From contig NZ_CP034363.1 of assembly GCF_007981265.1 (NCBI RefSeq), positions 744,001 through 808,000 of the forward strand: a stretch of 64,000 nt of DNA, given 5' to 3'. Shown here piece by piece: positions 18,481 through 28,770 of the stretch. Source of the stretch: Pantoea sp. CCBC3-3-1. Lineage in GTDB: Bacteria > Pseudomonadota > Gammaproteobacteria > Enterobacterales > Enterobacteriaceae. Within the stretch, counting starts at the first letter, position 1, and every line of letters begins with the position of its first letter. A program made the translations under genes and the position numbers. The notes beneath the pieces were generated by a model, which was given only the letters and a program-made list of their open reading frames with translations, had not been told where the DNA came from and searched no databases.

Positions 18481-18508
18481 TTGCAAGGCGGTTCTCGCGT
18501 GATATTAT
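18481..18508 (+). promoter_or_regulatory. Candidate talB promoter
   Basis: TTGCAA (18481-18486), 16-bp spacer, TATTAT (18503-18508). The predicted start site is about 45 bp upstream of the talB ATG. Confidence 0.6.
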
Positions 18509-18560
18509 CCGTGGCAGACAGTTTCAAGAACCCGATAACTCTTCTGAGAGAATGAAAACC

Positions 18561-19514
18561 ATGACGGACAAACTGACTTCCCTGCGTCAACTCACTACCG
18601 TAGTTGCCGATACCGGTGACATTGCCGCGATGAAGCTGTACCAGCCACAAGACGCGACCACCAACCCTTCACTGATTCTGAACGCTGCGCAGATCCCTGA
18701 ATACCGCAAGCTGATTGATGAAGCTGTGGCCTGGGCGCGCGATCAGAGCAGCAAAAAAGAAGAGCAGGTCCAGTACGCTTCCGACATGCTGAACGTGAAA
18801 ATTGGCCTGGAAATCCTGAAGCTGGTGCCTGGCCGTATCTCTACCGAAGTCGATGCGCGCCTCTCTTACGACACCGAAGGCAGCATCAACAAAGCGCGCG
18901 CGCTGATCAAGCTGTATAACGATGCGGGTATCAGCAACGATCGCATCCTGATCAAACTGGCTTCCACCTGGCAGGGTATTCGTGCCGCAGAACAGCTGGA
19001 AAAAGAAGGCATCAACTGTAACCTGACGCTGCTGTTCTCCTTTGCTCAGGCGCGTGCCTGTGCCGAAGCAGGCGTATTCCTGATCTCGCCATTCGTGGGC
19101 CGTATTCTTGACTGGTACAAAGCCAATACCGATAAGAAAGAGTATGCAGCGCATGAAGATCCGGGCGTGGTGTCCGTCTCTGAAATCTACGAATACTACA
19201 AGCAGCACGGCTATGAAACGGTGGTGATGGGTGCCAGCTTCCGTAACGTCGGTGAGATCATCGAACTGGCAGGCTGCGATCGTCTGACCATCTCTCCAGC
19301 GCTGCTGAAGGAGCTGGCCGAGAGCGAAGGCACGCTGGAGCGTAAGCTTTCTTACACGGGTGAAGTGAAAGCACGTCCGGCAAAAATGACCGAATCTGAG
19401 TTCCTGTGGCAGCATAACCAGGATCCGATGGCGGTAGATAAACTGGCTCAGGGCATCCGTAATTTTGCCGTTGACCAGGGCAAACTTGAGAAAATGATTG
19501 CCGATCTGCTGTAA
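18561..19514 (+). CDS. talB: Transaldolase
   Basis: Non-oxidative pentose phosphate pathway enzyme that transfers dihydroxyacetone from sedoheptulose 7-phosphate to glyceraldehyde 3-phosphate. The Schiff-base Lys lies in [21 protein letters not shown] (about residue 132). Conserved [10 protein letters not shown] and [21 protein letters not shown] confirm transaldolase B. It is 317 residues, as in E. coli. An in-frame ATG occurs 9 bp upstream (18552), but the ATG at 18561 gives the family N-terminus [10 protein letters not shown]. Confidence 0.97.
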   Translation: MTDKLTSLRQLTTVVADTGDIAAMKLYQPQDATTNPSLILNAAQIPEYRKLIDEAVAWARDQSSKKEEQVQYASDMLNVKIGLEILKLVPGRISTEVDARLSYDTEGSINKARALIKLYNDAGISNDRILIKLASTWQGIRAAEQLEKEGINCNLTLLFSFAQARACAEAGVFLISPFVGRILDWYKANTDKKEYAAHEDPGVVSVSEIYEYYKQHGYETVVMGASFRNVGEIIELAGCDRLTISPALLKELAESEGTLERKLSYTGEVKARPAKMTESEFLWQHNQDPMAVDKLAQGIRNFAVDQGKLEKMIADLL

Positions 19515-19522
19515 CCGGCGAG

Positions 19523-19544
19523 CGTGGCCGGCTTGCCGGCCACG
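19523..19544 (+). terminator. Hairpin downstream of talB
   Basis: CGTGGCCGGC, a 2-nt loop (TT), then GCCGGCCACG: a 10-bp GC-rich perfect stem 9 bp after the talB stop. There is no following T-run, so termination may be weak or Rho-assisted. Confidence 0.6.
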
Positions 19545-19660
19545 ATCCTGCCTCTGCTGTACATCCCACTTTGCAATGGTTTATCCTTCTTTTATCCCGC
19601 TATTCTTCTTATAAACCGCGCCCGCACGCTTGAAGCGGCCGGGATCACAGTGATGACACC

Positions 19661-20248
19661 ATGAATACACTACGCATAGGATTGATTTCCGTTTCCGATC
19701 GCGCCGCGAATGGCATCTATCAGGATGAAGGATTACCCGCTTTAGAAGCCTGGCTTGCTCAGGCGCTGTCTACGCCTTTTGAGATTGAAAAACGCCTGGT
19801 GCCAGACGAGCAACCGATGATCGAGCACGCTATTTGCGAACTGGTCGACGAGCTATTCTGCCACCTGGTGCTGACGACCGGCGGCACCGGCCCCGCAAGA
19901 CGAGACGTCACGCCGGATGCCACGCTGGCTATCGCCGACCGCGAAATGCCCGGCTTTGGTGAGCAGATGCGTCAGATCAGCCTTAACTTCGTGCCAACGG
20001 CTATTCTCTCGCGCCAGGTCGGGGTGATCCGCAAGCAGTCGCTGGTGATTAACCTGCCGGGCCAGCCAAAATCGATCAAAGAAACCCTGGAAGGGCTGAA
20101 AGACGCCGACGGGAAAACCCAGGTTCACGGCATTTTTGCCAGCGTACCTTATTGCATTCAGCTGCTTGATGGACCCTATATTGAAACGCATGCCGAAGTG
20201 GTAGCAGCTTTTCGTCCTAAGAGCGCGAGACGCGATACAAACAGCTAA
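19661..20248 (+). CDS. mog: Molybdopterin adenylyltransferase Mog
   Basis: Adenylylates molybdopterin before MoeA-dependent molybdate insertion, in molybdenum cofactor synthesis. It has the MoCF_biosynth fold with the substrate loop LVLTTGGTGPARRDVTPDAT (about residues 70-89), GEQMRQISLNFVPTAILSR and LVINLPGQPKSIKETL. It is 195 residues, as in E. coli. It follows talB as in E. coli; the following transporter gene is lineage-specific. Confidence 0.96.
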   Translation: MNTLRIGLISVSDRAANGIYQDEGLPALEAWLAQALSTPFEIEKRLVPDEQPMIEHAICELVDELFCHLVLTTGGTGPARRDVTPDATLAIADREMPGFGEQMRQISLNFVPTAILSRQVGVIRKQSLVINLPGQPKSIKETLEGLKDADGKTQVHGIFASVPYCIQLLDGPYIETHAEVVAAFRPKSARRDTNS

Positions 20249-20374
20249 AAAATAAATGATTCAGGCATAAAATAGAGTTGCGCTGTTGTAAGAGAAGATG
20301 AACGTTATAGTAAGCTCAGCTTTACACTGTTAACGATACTTTTTTCTTATTACTTCTGGATATGCCTGACAATT

Positions 20375-21682
20375 ATGCAAGACGACAGCGCACGCCGACT
20401 GAACCGGCAGGACTATAAAACCCTTTCTCTGGCTGCGCTTGGCGGCGCGCTGGAGTTTTATGATTTCATCATCTTTGTGTTCTTCGCCGCCGTTATCGGC
20501 GATCTCTTTTTCCCACCTGATATTCCTGACTGGTTAAGACAGGTGCAAACCTTTGCTATTTTCGCGGCAGGCTATCTGGCGCGCCCGTTAGGCGGCATTG
20601 TGATGGCGCATTTCGGCGACAGTAAAGGGCGTAAAAAGATGTTCAGCCTCAGCATATTGTTGATGGCGCTGCCGACGCTATTCATGGGTATGCTGCCAAC
20701 CTATGCTGACTGGGGAATCGCAGCCCCGGTGCTGCTTTTACTGCTGCGCATTGTGCAGGGAGCCGCGATAGGCGGTGAGGTACCGGGCGCATGGGTGTTT
20801 GTCGCGGAACATGTACCGGAAAAGCGTATCGGTTTCGCTTGCGGCACGCTGACGGCCGGTTTAACCGTAGGCATCCTGCTTGGCTCGCTTGTGGCAACGC
20901 TCATTAATACCGCTTTCGGCCCACAGGGCATTATGGCTGGCGGATGGCGGATCCCTTTCCTGCTTGGGGGCGTTTTCGGGTTGATTGCCCTCTATTTACG
21001 TCGCTGGTTACAGGAAACGCCGGTGTTCATTGAGCTGCATACGCGCAAAGCGCTGGCAGCGGAACTGCCGTTGAAAGCGGTCGTGGTGAATCACAAAAAA
21101 GAAGTGGCCGTTTGTATGCTGCTCACCTGGCTGCTCTCCGCAGGCGTTGTAGTGGTGATCCTGATGACCCCCGGCTGGCTGCAAAAACAGTATGGCATTG
21201 CGGCAACGCAAGCGCTGCAGGCCAACAGTCTTGCGACCATTATGCTCATTGTCGGGTGTTTGAGCGCGGGGCTGGCTGCGGATCGATTTGGTGCCAGTAA
21301 AACCTTTATCACTGGCAGCCTGTTGCTGGCCGCCTGTAGCGCATTGTTCTACCACACGGTGGGCGTGCACCCGGACATGCTGCGCCCTTGCTATGCGTTA
21401 GTAGGTTTCAGCGTTGGCGTAGTCGGTGCCGTGCCGTATGTGATGGTGCGCGCCTTTCCCGCCGCGGTACGCTTCACCGGTATCTCTTTTTCCTACAATG
21501 TTTCGTACGCTATTTTTGGCGGCTTAACGCCCGTCTTTGTCACCTTGATGATGAACGTGACGCCAATGGCTCCCGCCTGGTATGTGCTGGCGCTTTCAGT
21601 CATCGGCTTGCTGCTTGGCATCTACCTGAAACACGATCTTAAACCCGCAATGGTTGGCAGCCAGGCCGATACATTTAGCTAA
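20375..21682 (+). CDS. MFS transporter, metabolite:H+ symporter (MHS) type
   Basis: A 435-residue, 12-segment major facilitator. Family signatures are ALGGALEFYDFIIFVFFAAVIGDLF in the first membrane segment, the A-motif-like GDSKGRKKMFSLS in the first cytoplasmic loop, RIVQGAAIGGEVPGAWVFVAEHVPEKR in segments 4-5, and WRIPFLLGGVFGLIALYLRRWLQETP, which is typical of ProP/KgtP/ShiA-like MHS proteins. The substrate, probably a small carboxylate or zwitterion, cannot be inferred more precisely. E. coli has no transporter between mog and satP. It may complement the neighbouring acetate/succinate permease, but they are convergent and not an operon. The ribosome binding site is weak. Confidence 0.85.
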   Translation: MQDDSARRLNRQDYKTLSLAALGGALEFYDFIIFVFFAAVIGDLFFPPDIPDWLRQVQTFAIFAAGYLARPLGGIVMAHFGDSKGRKKMFSLSILLMALPTLFMGMLPTYADWGIAAPVLLLLLRIVQGAAIGGEVPGAWVFVAEHVPEKRIGFACGTLTAGLTVGILLGSLVATLINTAFGPQGIMAGGWRIPFLLGGVFGLIALYLRRWLQETPVFIELHTRKALAAELPLKAVVVNHKKEVAVCMLLTWLLSAGVVVVILMTPGWLQKQYGIAATQALQANSLATIMLIVGCLSAGLAADRFGASKTFITGSLLLAACSALFYHTVGVHPDMLRPCYALVGFSVGVVGAVPYVMVRAFPAAVRFTGISFSYNVSYAIFGGLTPVFVTLMMNVTPMAPAWYVLALSVIGLLLGIYLKHDLKPAMVGSQADTFS

Positions 21683-21688
21683 TTAACG

Positions 21689-21715
21689 CTGCCCTGCGGC
21701 TGATGCGCAGGGCAG
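21689..21715. terminator. Bidirectional hairpin between MFS gene and satP
   Basis: CTGCCCTGCG (21689-21698) and CGCAGGGCAG (21706-21715) form a perfect 10-bp stem with a 7-nt loop, midway between convergent stop codons. It has little T-tract on either side. Confidence 0.65.
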
Positions 21716-21720
21716 GGGGA

Positions 21721-22293
21721 TTACGCCGCCTTTCTCTCACCTGTTGGTAATATCTGGCGGCCAAGCTGCTCATTAATCACTTCAGCCATTGCCAGATACA
21801 TTGCGCTGGCACCGCAAACGATCCCTTCGAAACCGGCTAAAACCAATACGCTGTGATTGCCGGTTAGATTACCGATGGCCAGCAAAACAAACAGCAGCGT
21901 CAGGCTGGCAAAAACAAACTGCAAGGCGCGGCTGGCGTGTAACGTGCCGAAGAACATAAACAGCGTAAAAATGCCCCACAGCGCCAGCCAGACGCCAAGA
22001 AAAGCGGCATCGGTTGGCTCAGCCAGCCCCAGACGAGGCAGCAGCAAAATGCCAACCAGGCTCAGCCAAAAGCAGCCGTAGGCGGTAAAGGCGGTCATAC
22101 CGAAGGTGTTGCCCTTTTTGTACTCCAGCAGCCCGGCAAAAATTTGCGCCAGGCCACCAAAGAAAATCCCCATGCTAATGATGACGGACATTAAGGGAAA
22201 AAAGCCGGCGTTGTGCAAATTCAGCAAGACGGTCGTTATCCCGAAGCCCATCAGCCCCAGCGGGCCAGGATTTGCCAGGTTAGTGTTATGCAT
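21721..22293 (-). CDS. satP: Succinate-acetate/proton symporter SatP
   Basis: AceTr/GPR1-FUN34-YaaH family acetate and succinate uptake permease with six membrane segments. The family signature NPGPLGLMGFG is at residues 8-18, followed by FGGLAQIFAGLLEYKKGNTFG and GTLHASRALQFVFASLTLLF. The ATG at 22293 gives 190 residues (E. coli 188) with AGAGGA just upstream. The frame extends further upstream but without family similarity. Confidence 0.94.
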   Translation of the reverse strand: MHNTNLANPGPLGLMGFGITTVLLNLHNAGFFPLMSVIISMGIFFGGLAQIFAGLLEYKKGNTFGMTAFTAYGCFWLSLVGILLLPRLGLAEPTDAAFLGVWLALWGIFTLFMFFGTLHASRALQFVFASLTLLFVLLAIGNLTGNHSVLVLAGFEGIVCGASAMYLAMAEVINEQLGRQILPTGERKAA

Positions 22294-22458
22294 AAGTCCT
22301 CTGCTATAACATAAATGTAATAAAAATAGGGTGTTAACGTAACCAACAGCATCGAAAATTCCGCTGCCGTTCAGTGTGGGCGGCATCATAATCATCCATC
22401 AGGCGTGAAACATTGATCTGAAGAAGCGTTTAAAAACGAAAATTTTTTTACTTTGCCC

Positions 22459-22486
22459 CTTGATGCCTCAGGTTCAGGCCCCATCT
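22459..22486 (+). promoter_or_regulatory. Sigma-32 heat-shock promoter P1 of dnaKJ
   Basis: CTTGATG (-35, 22459-22465), 13-bp spacer, CCCCATCT (-10, 22479-22486). This is an excellent match to the RpoH consensus CTTGAAA-N13-CCCCATnT. Confidence 0.9.
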
Positions 22487-22534
22487 TATTTGGCATCCGA
22501 GGCTATGTGCCGGAAAAAAAGCGTGGCGCCGGGA

Positions 22535-22562
22535 GTTGAAACGGCAAAAACAGCCCGCATTA
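22535..22562 (+). promoter_or_regulatory. Second sigma-32 promoter (P2) of dnaKJ
   Basis: GTTGAAA (22535-22541), 12-13 bp spacer, CCCGCATTA (22554-22562), 50 bp before the dnaK ATG. It is a weaker RpoH match than P1 and parallels the tandem P1/P2 arrangement of E. coli dnaK. Confidence 0.7.
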
Positions 22563-22614
22563 AGTGTGCATAACCTGATTTGAAATGAATTGAATTTAAG
22601 TGGGAGACGTTTAG

Positions 22615-24528
22615 ATGGGTAAGATTATTGGTATTGACCTGGGTACGACTAACTCTTGTGTCGCTATTATGGACGGTGGCAAAGCTCGCGTACTGGAGAA
22701 TGCAGAAGGCGATCGCACCACGCCATCGATCATTGCTTACACTCAGGATGGTGAGATTCTGGTTGGTCAGCCTGCTAAACGTCAGGCAGTGACGAACCCA
22801 CAAAATACCCTGTTTGCGATTAAGCGCCTGATTGGCCGTCGCTTCCAGGACGAAGAAGTACAGCGTGATATTAAAATCATGCCTTACAAAATCACCGGTT
22901 CTGACAACGGCGACGCCTGGATTGATGTAAAAGGCCAGAAAATGGCACCGCCGCAGATTTCTGCTGAAGTGCTGAAGAAAATGAAGAAAACGGCGGAAGA
23001 TTACCTGGGCGAACCGGTAACTGAAGCGGTTATCACCGTACCGGCCTACTTTAACGATGCGCAGCGTCAGGCAACGAAAGATGCCGGCCGTATCGCTGGT
23101 CTGGACGTGAAGCGTATCATTAACGAACCAACCGCAGCCGCACTGGCTTACGGTATGGATAAAGGCCAGGGCAACCGCACCATCGCGGTATACGACCTGG
23201 GCGGTGGTACCTTCGATATCTCAATCATCGAAATTGATGAAGTTGACGGCGAAAAAACCTTTGAAGTTCTGGCAACCAACGGTGATACCCACCTGGGTGG
23301 TGAAGACTTCGACAGCCGCATGATCAACTACCTGGTTGCGGAATTTAAGAAAGATCAGGGCATCGATCTGCACAACGATCCGCTGGCAATGCAGCGTCTG
23401 AAAGAAGCCGCAGAGAAAGCGAAAATCGAACTTTCTTCTGCACAGCAGACTGACGTTAACCTGCCGTACATCACCGCTGATGCAACAGGTCCTAAGCACC
23501 TGAACATCAAAGTGACCCGTGCGAAGCTGGAATCGCTGGTAGAAGATCTGGTTTCTCGTTCTATTGAGCCGCTGAAAGTTGCTCTGCAAGACGCTGGTCT
23601 GTCTGTTTCTGACATCAACGACGTTATCCTGGTCGGTGGTCAGACTCGTATGCCAATGGTGCAGTCAAAAGTTGCCGAGTTCTTTGGTAAAGAGCCACGT
23701 AAAGACGTCAACCCGGATGAAGCGGTTGCAGTCGGTGCTGCGGTTCAGGGCGGCGTACTGGCTGGTGATGTGAAAGACGTTCTGCTGCTGGACGTTACCC
23801 CGCTGTCTCTGGGTATCGAAACCATGGGCGGCGTGATGACTTCGCTGATCGGCAAGAACACCACCATCCCAACCAAGCACAGCCAGGTGTTCTCTACCGC
23901 AGAAGACAACCAGTCTGCCGTCACCATTCACGTGGTGCAGGGTGAGCGTAAACGCGCAGCAGATAACAAGTCGCTGGGCCAGTTCAACCTTGACGGTATT
24001 CAGGCAGCGCCACGCGGTATGCCGCAGATCGAAGTTACCTTCGACATCGATGCCGACGGTATTCTGCATGTGTCTGCGAAAGACAAAAACAGCGGTAAAG
24101 AGCAGAAGATCACCATCAAGGCTTCTTCTGGTCTGAACGACGATGAAATCGAAAAAATGGTGCGTGATGCTGAAGCTAATGCTGAATCCGACCGTAAATT
24201 CGAAGAGCTGGTGCAGACGCGTAACCAGGCCGATCATCTGTCGCACAGCACCCGTAAGCAGCTGGACGAAGCCGGTGACAAACTGCCAGCAGACGACAAG
24301 GCGCCTATCGAGGCAGCCCTGACCGAGCTGAACACCGCGCTGAAAGGCGAAGACAAAGCGGAAATCGAAGCGAGAATGCAGGCGCTGATGGAAGTGTCCA
24401 GCAAGCTGATGGAGTTCGCACAGCAGCAGCAGGCCGCTGGCGGCGCAGCTGACGCGGCTGATGCTTCTGCGAAGAAAGATGACGACGTTGTCGACGCTGA
24501 ATTCGAAGAAGTAAAAGACAAAAAATAA
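22615..24528 (+). CDS. dnaK: Molecular chaperone DnaK (Hsp70)
   Basis: ATP-dependent cytosolic chaperone that works with DnaJ and GrpE. Nucleotide-binding domain: [16 protein letters not shown] (residues 5-20), [17 protein letters not shown] and [14 protein letters not shown]. Linker: [19 protein letters not shown]. The substrate-binding beta domain and helical lid end in the conserved [16 protein letters not shown] tail. It is 637 residues, against 638 in E. coli. It is preceded by two heat-shock promoters and followed after 109 bp by dnaJ. Confidence 0.99.
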   Translation: MGKIIGIDLGTTNSCVAIMDGGKARVLENAEGDRTTPSIIAYTQDGEILVGQPAKRQAVTNPQNTLFAIKRLIGRRFQDEEVQRDIKIMPYKITGSDNGDAWIDVKGQKMAPPQISAEVLKKMKKTAEDYLGEPVTEAVITVPAYFNDAQRQATKDAGRIAGLDVKRIINEPTAAALAYGMDKGQGNRTIAVYDLGGGTFDISIIEIDEVDGEKTFEVLATNGDTHLGGEDFDSRMINYLVAEFKKDQGIDLHNDPLAMQRLKEAAEKAKIELSSAQQTDVNLPYITADATGPKHLNIKVTRAKLESLVEDLVSRSIEPLKVALQDAGLSVSDINDVILVGGQTRMPMVQSKVAEFFGKEPRKDVNPDEAVAVGAAVQGGVLAGDVKDVLLLDVTPLSLGIETMGGVMTSLIGKNTTIPTKHSQVFSTAEDNQSAVTIHVVQGERKRAADNKSLGQFNLDGIQAAPRGMPQIEVTFDIDADGILHVSAKDKNSGKEQKITIKASSGLNDDEIEKMVRDAEANAESDRKFEELVQTRNQADHLSHSTRKQLDEAGDKLPADDKAPIEAALTELNTALKGEDKAEIEARMQALMEVSSKLMEFAQQQQAAGGAADAADASAKKDDDVVDAEFEEVKDKK

Positions 24529-24547
24529 TCGCCCTTGAGCGGGCACG

Positions 24548-24610
24548 GTGGCCTGAGCAAGGCCACTGATGATATCCAGCACGGGCGTCGGAGTTTCTCC
24601 ACGCCCGTGC
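24548..24610 (+). other. Two stem-loops in the dnaK-dnaJ spacer
   Basis: GTGGCC/GGCCAC (24548-24553 with 24561-24566) and GCACGGGCGT/ACGCCCGTGC (24579-24588 with 24601-24610; 10 bp perfect, 12-nt loop). Neither has a T-run. They could reduce read-through or protect the dnaK message, which fits the lower output of dnaJ than dnaK in related bacteria. The role is inference. Confidence 0.5.
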
Positions 24611-24637
24611 ACGTATGTTAAGGGCAGGACCAGTACA

Positions 24638-25780
24638 ATGGCGAAGCAAGACTATTACGAGATTTTGGGCGTTTCGCGATCGGCGGACGAGCGCGAAATC
24701 AAAAAGGCCTATAAACGCCTGGCGATGAAACATCACCCCGATCGTAATCCGGGTGACAAAGAATCAGAAGCCAAATTTAAAGAGGTCAAGGAAGCCTACG
24801 AAATTCTGACCGATGCGCAGAAGCGTGCGGCTTACGACCAGTACGGTCATGCAGCCTTCGAACAGGGCGGCATGGGCGGTGGTGGCGGCGGCTTTGGCGG
24901 CGGCGGCGGTGCAGATTTCAGCGATATCTTTGGCGACGTGTTCGGCGATATCTTTGGCGGAGGACGCCGTCAGCAGCGTGCTGCGCGCGGTGCCGATTTG
25001 CGCTACAACATGGAGCTGACGCTTGAAGAAGCTGTCCGCGGCGTGACCAAAGAGATCCGCATTCCTGCACTGGAAGAGTGTGAAGTGTGCCACGGTAGCG
25101 GCGCGAAAGCCGGGACTCAGCCACAGACCTGTCCGACCTGTCATGGTCAGGGCCAGGTGCAGATGCGCCAGGGCTTTTTCACCGTGCAGCAGGCATGTCC
25201 AACCTGCCATGGTCGCGGTTCGGTTATCAAGGATCCTTGTAATGCCTGCCACGGCCACGGCCGCGTAGAAAAATCTAAAACGCTGTCGGTAAAAATTCCG
25301 GCTGGCGTGGATACCGGTGACCGCATCCGTCTGACGGGTGAAGGTGAAGCGGGCGAGCATGGCGCACCAGCAGGCGATCTGTATGTTCAGGTTCAGGTGC
25401 GTAAACACCCGATCTTTGAGCGTGAAGAAAATAACCTCTACTGCGAAGTGCCAATCAACTTCGCCATGGCGGCATTGGGCGGCGAAATCGAAGTCCCCAC
25501 GCTGGACGGCCGCGTGAAGCTGAAGGTACCTTCTGAAACGCAGACCGGCAAACTGTTCCGTATGCGTGGCAAAGGGGTTAAATCCGTCCGTGGTGGCGCT
25601 CAGGGCGACCTGCTGTGCCGCGTAGTGGTCGAGACGCCGGTTAGCCTCAGCGACAAGCAGAAAGCGCTGCTGCGCGAGCTGGAAGAGAGCTTTGGCGGCG
25701 CGGCTGGCGAGAAGAACAGCCCTCGCTCCAAAAGCTTCTTTGACGGTGTGAAGAAGTTCTTTGACGATTTGACGCGTTAA
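24638..25780 (+). CDS. dnaJ: Co-chaperone DnaJ (Hsp40)
   Basis: Stimulates DnaK ATPase and delivers substrates. J domain at residues 1-70 with the HPD motif ([11 protein letters not shown]), then a Gly/Phe-rich region ([16 protein letters not shown]). The zinc-binding domain has four CxxCxGxG repeats ([32 protein letters not shown]). The C-terminal substrate-binding domains follow. It is 380 residues (E. coli 376). The ATG at 24638 aligns with [14 protein letters not shown]; the open frame upstream is not family-like. Confidence 0.98.
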   Translation: MAKQDYYEILGVSRSADEREIKKAYKRLAMKHHPDRNPGDKESEAKFKEVKEAYEILTDAQKRAAYDQYGHAAFEQGGMGGGGGGFGGGGGADFSDIFGDVFGDIFGGGRRQQRAARGADLRYNMELTLEEAVRGVTKEIRIPALEECEVCHGSGAKAGTQPQTCPTCHGQGQVQMRQGFFTVQQACPTCHGRGSVIKDPCNACHGHGRVEKSKTLSVKIPAGVDTGDRIRLTGEGEAGEHGAPAGDLYVQVQVRKHPIFEREENNLYCEVPINFAMAALGGEIEVPTLDGRVKLKVPSETQTGKLFRMRGKGVKSVRGGAQGDLLCRVVVETPVSLSDKQKALLRELEESFGGAAGEKNSPRSKSFFDGVKKFFDDLTR

Positions 25781-25803
25781 TTCTGCTCTCCGTCACAACC
25801 AAC

Positions 25804-25833
25804 AAAACGGGCGGCTCAGGCTGCCCGTTTTTT
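25804..25833 (+). terminator. dnaKJ operon terminator
   Basis: AAAACGGGC (25804-25812) pairs with GCCCGTTTT (25823-25831), and the T-run continues to 25833. A clear intrinsic terminator 24 bp after dnaJ. Confidence 0.9.
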
Positions 25834-25961
25834 ATGGGTAATATCTTTCTCCTGACCGTCTAATTCTTAAACCATTCTCCCGCCAGAAACTGTTTTTCCC
25901 CCGGTCAGAAAAGCGTATCCTGTCAGGCCATTACGCTCATCTCTGTACAGGAAAGACGCCG

Positions 25962-27122
25962 ATGAAAGCCGTTTTAAAGCGATTAATTAAGAACGAAGCC
26001 ACCGGAGGCGTGGTGCTGATTATCGCCGCCGCTGTCGCCATGTATCTGGCAAACAATCCTTCCACTCAACACGGCTATCAATCGTTGCTGGCGATGCCGG
26101 TGGAGTTCCGTTTTGGCGAGCTGGATATCCGTAAAAATCTGCTGCTGTGGATTAACGATGCCATGATGGCGCTGTTTTTCCTGATGATTGGACTGGAAGT
26201 TAAGCACGAGCTGATATCGGGTTCACTGGCCACTCGTGAACGCGCTATGTTCCCGCTGATTGCCGCACTGGGCGGAATGCTGGCACCTGGGGCGATTTTT
26301 GCCTTACTCAACCACAGCGACCCGCAGGCCATACACGGCTGGGCTATTCCTACCGCGACCGATATCGCTTTTGCGCTGGGTATCCTTGCGTTGTTAGGCA
26401 GTCGCGTTCCTCCGGCGCTGAAAATGTTTCTGATGGCGCTGGCGGTGATTGACGATTTGGGTGCCATTGTCATTATCGCTTTCTTCTATACCCAGCACCT
26501 GTCCATGATGGCGCTTGGCGTGGCCGCTGGCGCTATCGTAGTACTGGCCCTGTTAAATCGCCTTGGCGTACGCAATATCGCGCTCTACATGCTGGTAGGG
26601 CTGGTGCTGTGGGTGGCCGTGCTCAAGTCTGGGGTGCATGCGACACTGGCTGGGGTGATTGTCGGTTTCTTTGTCCCGTTGGAGAAGAAGAGCGGGCACT
26701 CGCCGGCTATTCATCTGGCCCACGGCTTAGCGCCCTGGGTGAGCTGGCTCATCCTGCCGCTGTTTGCTTTTGCCAACGCGGGTGTATCCCTGAGCGGCGT
26801 TTCTGTCGATGGACTCTTTTCCGCCGTGCCTTTAGGGATCATCCTGGGGCTGTTTATCGGCAAGCCGTTGGGGATTACGCTGATTTGCTGGCTGGCGGTA
26901 AAGCTGCGCATTGCCGCGCTACCGGAAAGTACCCGCATGCAGGATATTGCCGCTATCGGCGTGCTGTGCGGTATTGGCTTCACGATGTCGATTTTCATCG
27001 CGTCGCTGGCGTTTGATGCCGCTCATGAAGAAATGGTGACGCTGGCGAAACTGGGAATTTTGACCGGGTCGGTCGTGTCTGCCGTGGTGGGGTATACGCT
27101 GCTACGGGTTAAGCTACGCTAG
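25962..27122 (+). CDS. nhaA: Na+/H+ antiporter NhaA
   Basis: Inner-membrane electrogenic antiporter exchanging 2 H+ for 1 Na+ (or Li+), with roles in sodium and alkaline pH tolerance. Hallmarks are [17 protein letters not shown] (Asp equivalent to D133) and [20 protein letters not shown] (the DD pair, equivalent to D163/D164). It has twelve hydrophobic segments and 386 residues (E. coli 388). The LysR activator gene nhaR, which follows in E. coli, is absent; rpsT converges from 27495. Sodium-responsive control must therefore differ or be supplied from elsewhere. Confidence 0.97.
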   Translation: MKAVLKRLIKNEATGGVVLIIAAAVAMYLANNPSTQHGYQSLLAMPVEFRFGELDIRKNLLLWINDAMMALFFLMIGLEVKHELISGSLATRERAMFPLIAALGGMLAPGAIFALLNHSDPQAIHGWAIPTATDIAFALGILALLGSRVPPALKMFLMALAVIDDLGAIVIIAFFYTQHLSMMALGVAAGAIVVLALLNRLGVRNIALYMLVGLVLWVAVLKSGVHATLAGVIVGFFVPLEKKSGHSPAIHLAHGLAPWVSWLILPLFAFANAGVSLSGVSVDGLFSAVPLGIILGLFIGKPLGITLICWLAVKLRIAALPESTRMQDIAAIGVLCGIGFTMSIFIASLAFDAAHEEMVTLAKLGILTGSVVSAVVGYTLLRVKLR

Positions 27123-27178
27123 CGAGCTTCATTCAGCTGGGTAAGGGATTACCTGGCTGACGGAGGAAAAATGGACAT

Positions 27179-27201
27179 AAAAAAACCCGCCAGGCGGGTT
27201 T
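27179..27201 (-). terminator. rpsT terminator
   Basis: AAACCCGC (27183-27190) pairs with GCGGGTTT (27194-27201). On the minus strand the hairpin is followed by a seven-T run (27185-27179). It may also end nhaA transcription from the other side. Confidence 0.9.
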
Positions 27202-27231
27202 CTTTATCAAAGCCGATTAACAGCGTGGCGA

Positions 27232-27528
<297 letters not shown>

Positions 27529-27541
27529 TCAAAGGCCGAGG

Positions 27542-27570
27542 AATATGCCTCTTTCGCCTGAGGTTGTCAA
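27542..27570 (-). promoter_or_regulatory. rpsT promoter (P2-like)
   Basis: On the minus strand, TTGACA (27570-27565), exactly 17 bp, CATATT (27547-27542): a strong sigma-70 promoter about 47 bp upstream of the start codon. A further upstream TAGAAT on the same strand (about 27630) may be the -10 of a second promoter. Confidence 0.8.
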
Positions 27571-27743
27571 TGGATTTGTGCAAATAAGCGTCGCTAAAAC
27601 AACGACGCCTGGTTACGTTTCGATGGCGCAAGATTCTACCAGCTTCACCCGAATGAATACAGCTTATTCACAAGAAAAATCGTACAACCCACCCTGACTG
27701 GCATAAATTGCGCTGATAAAAACCGTAAAGCCGCATTCGCGGG

Positions 27744-27772
27744 TTAACCTTCCCGGCGGTACTTGGTATAAT
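27744..27772 (+). promoter_or_regulatory. ribF promoter
   Basis: TTAACC (27744-27749), 17 bp, TATAAT (27767-27772, perfect -10). The predicted start site is about 22 bp before the ribF ATG. With the rpsT promoter it accounts for the 306-bp gap 27496-27801. Confidence 0.75.
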
Positions 27773-27801
27773 CCGCCGATTTCCACAAATTCGAGCCAGC
27801 C

Positions 27802-28740
27802 ATGAAGTTTATCCGCGGCATACATAACCTCCGGGAGCAGCATCGCGGCTGCGTACTGACCATCGGCAACTTTGATGGTGTGCATCGCGGCCATCAGGCG
27901 CTGCTGGCCCGACTGTGTGAAGAAGGGCGTCAGCGTCATTTACCGGTCGTGGTGATGTTGTTCGAGCCACAGCCGCTGGAGCTGTTTGCGCCTGAAAGAG
28001 CGCCTGCGCGACTCACGCGCCTGCGTGAAAAAATTCGTTACCTGAGCGAGGCGGGCGTCGATGCGGTGCTCTGTCTGCGCTTTGACAAGCTCTTCGCTGC
28101 ACAGACGGCGCAAAGTTTTGTTACCGATTTGCTGGTTGATAAGCTCGGCGTCAAATTTTTGGCGGTTGGCGATGACTTCCGCTTTGGCGCTGGTCGGCAG
28201 GGCGATTTCCTGTTATTACAGAAAGCGGGCGCTGATTATAACTTTGACGTCATCAGCACCCAGACATTTTGCGATGATGGCCGACGGATTAGCAGTACTG
28301 CGGTTCGTCAGGCGCTGGCAGAAGACAATCTGCCGCTGGCCGCCACGCTTCTGGGACACCCTTTCAGCATTTCTGGCCGGGTGGTGCATGGTGATGCGCT
28401 GGGCCGGACCATCGGTTTTCCTACCGCTAATCTGCCGCTCCGCCGTTACGTTTCGCCGGTGAAAGGCGTGTATGCCGTTGAGGTTCATGGCCTCGGCGAG
28501 AAGCCGCTTCCGGGCGTTGCCAATATCGGCACGCGTCCCACCGTAGCCGGGCTGCGTCAGCAGTTAGAAGTTCACCTGTTGGACGTTGCAATGAATCTGT
28601 ACGGGCGCCATATAGAAGTGGTGCTCTGTGAAAAAATACGTAATGAGCAGCGTTTCGCCTCGCTTGACGCGCTTAAAGAGCAAATTGCTAAAGATGTGGT
28701 GGCAGCCCGAACGTTTTTTGGGCTGAAAACACCGGTTTAA
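27802..28740 (+). CDS. ribF: Bifunctional riboflavin kinase / FAD synthetase
   Basis: Makes FMN from riboflavin, then FAD. The N-terminal nucleotidyltransferase domain has LTIGNFDGVHRGHQALL (HxGH-type motif, about residues 20-36) and ISSTAVRQAL. The C-terminal flavokinase domain has GRVVHGDALGRTIGFPTANL and GVYAVEVHGLG. It is 312 residues, as in E. coli. It heads the ribF-ileS-lspA-fkpB-ispH run. Confidence 0.98.
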   Translation: MKFIRGIHNLREQHRGCVLTIGNFDGVHRGHQALLARLCEEGRQRHLPVVVMLFEPQPLELFAPERAPARLTRLREKIRYLSEAGVDAVLCLRFDKLFAAQTAQSFVTDLLVDKLGVKFLAVGDDFRFGAGRQGDFLLLQKAGADYNFDVISTQTFCDDGRRISSTAVRQALAEDNLPLAATLLGHPFSISGRVVHGDALGRTIGFPTANLPLRRYVSPVKGVYAVEVHGLGEKPLPGVANIGTRPTVAGLRQQLEVHLLDVAMNLYGRHIEVVLCEKIRNEQRFASLDALKEQIAKDVVAARTFFGLKTPV

Positions 28741-28770
28741 ACAGAACCGAAATACGGAATCGAGAATCTG

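Noticed and set aside
23665..24612. 315-codon minus-strand open frame inside dnaK
   Set aside because: A well-known type of antisense open frame in dnaK caused by its codon usage; no independent support.
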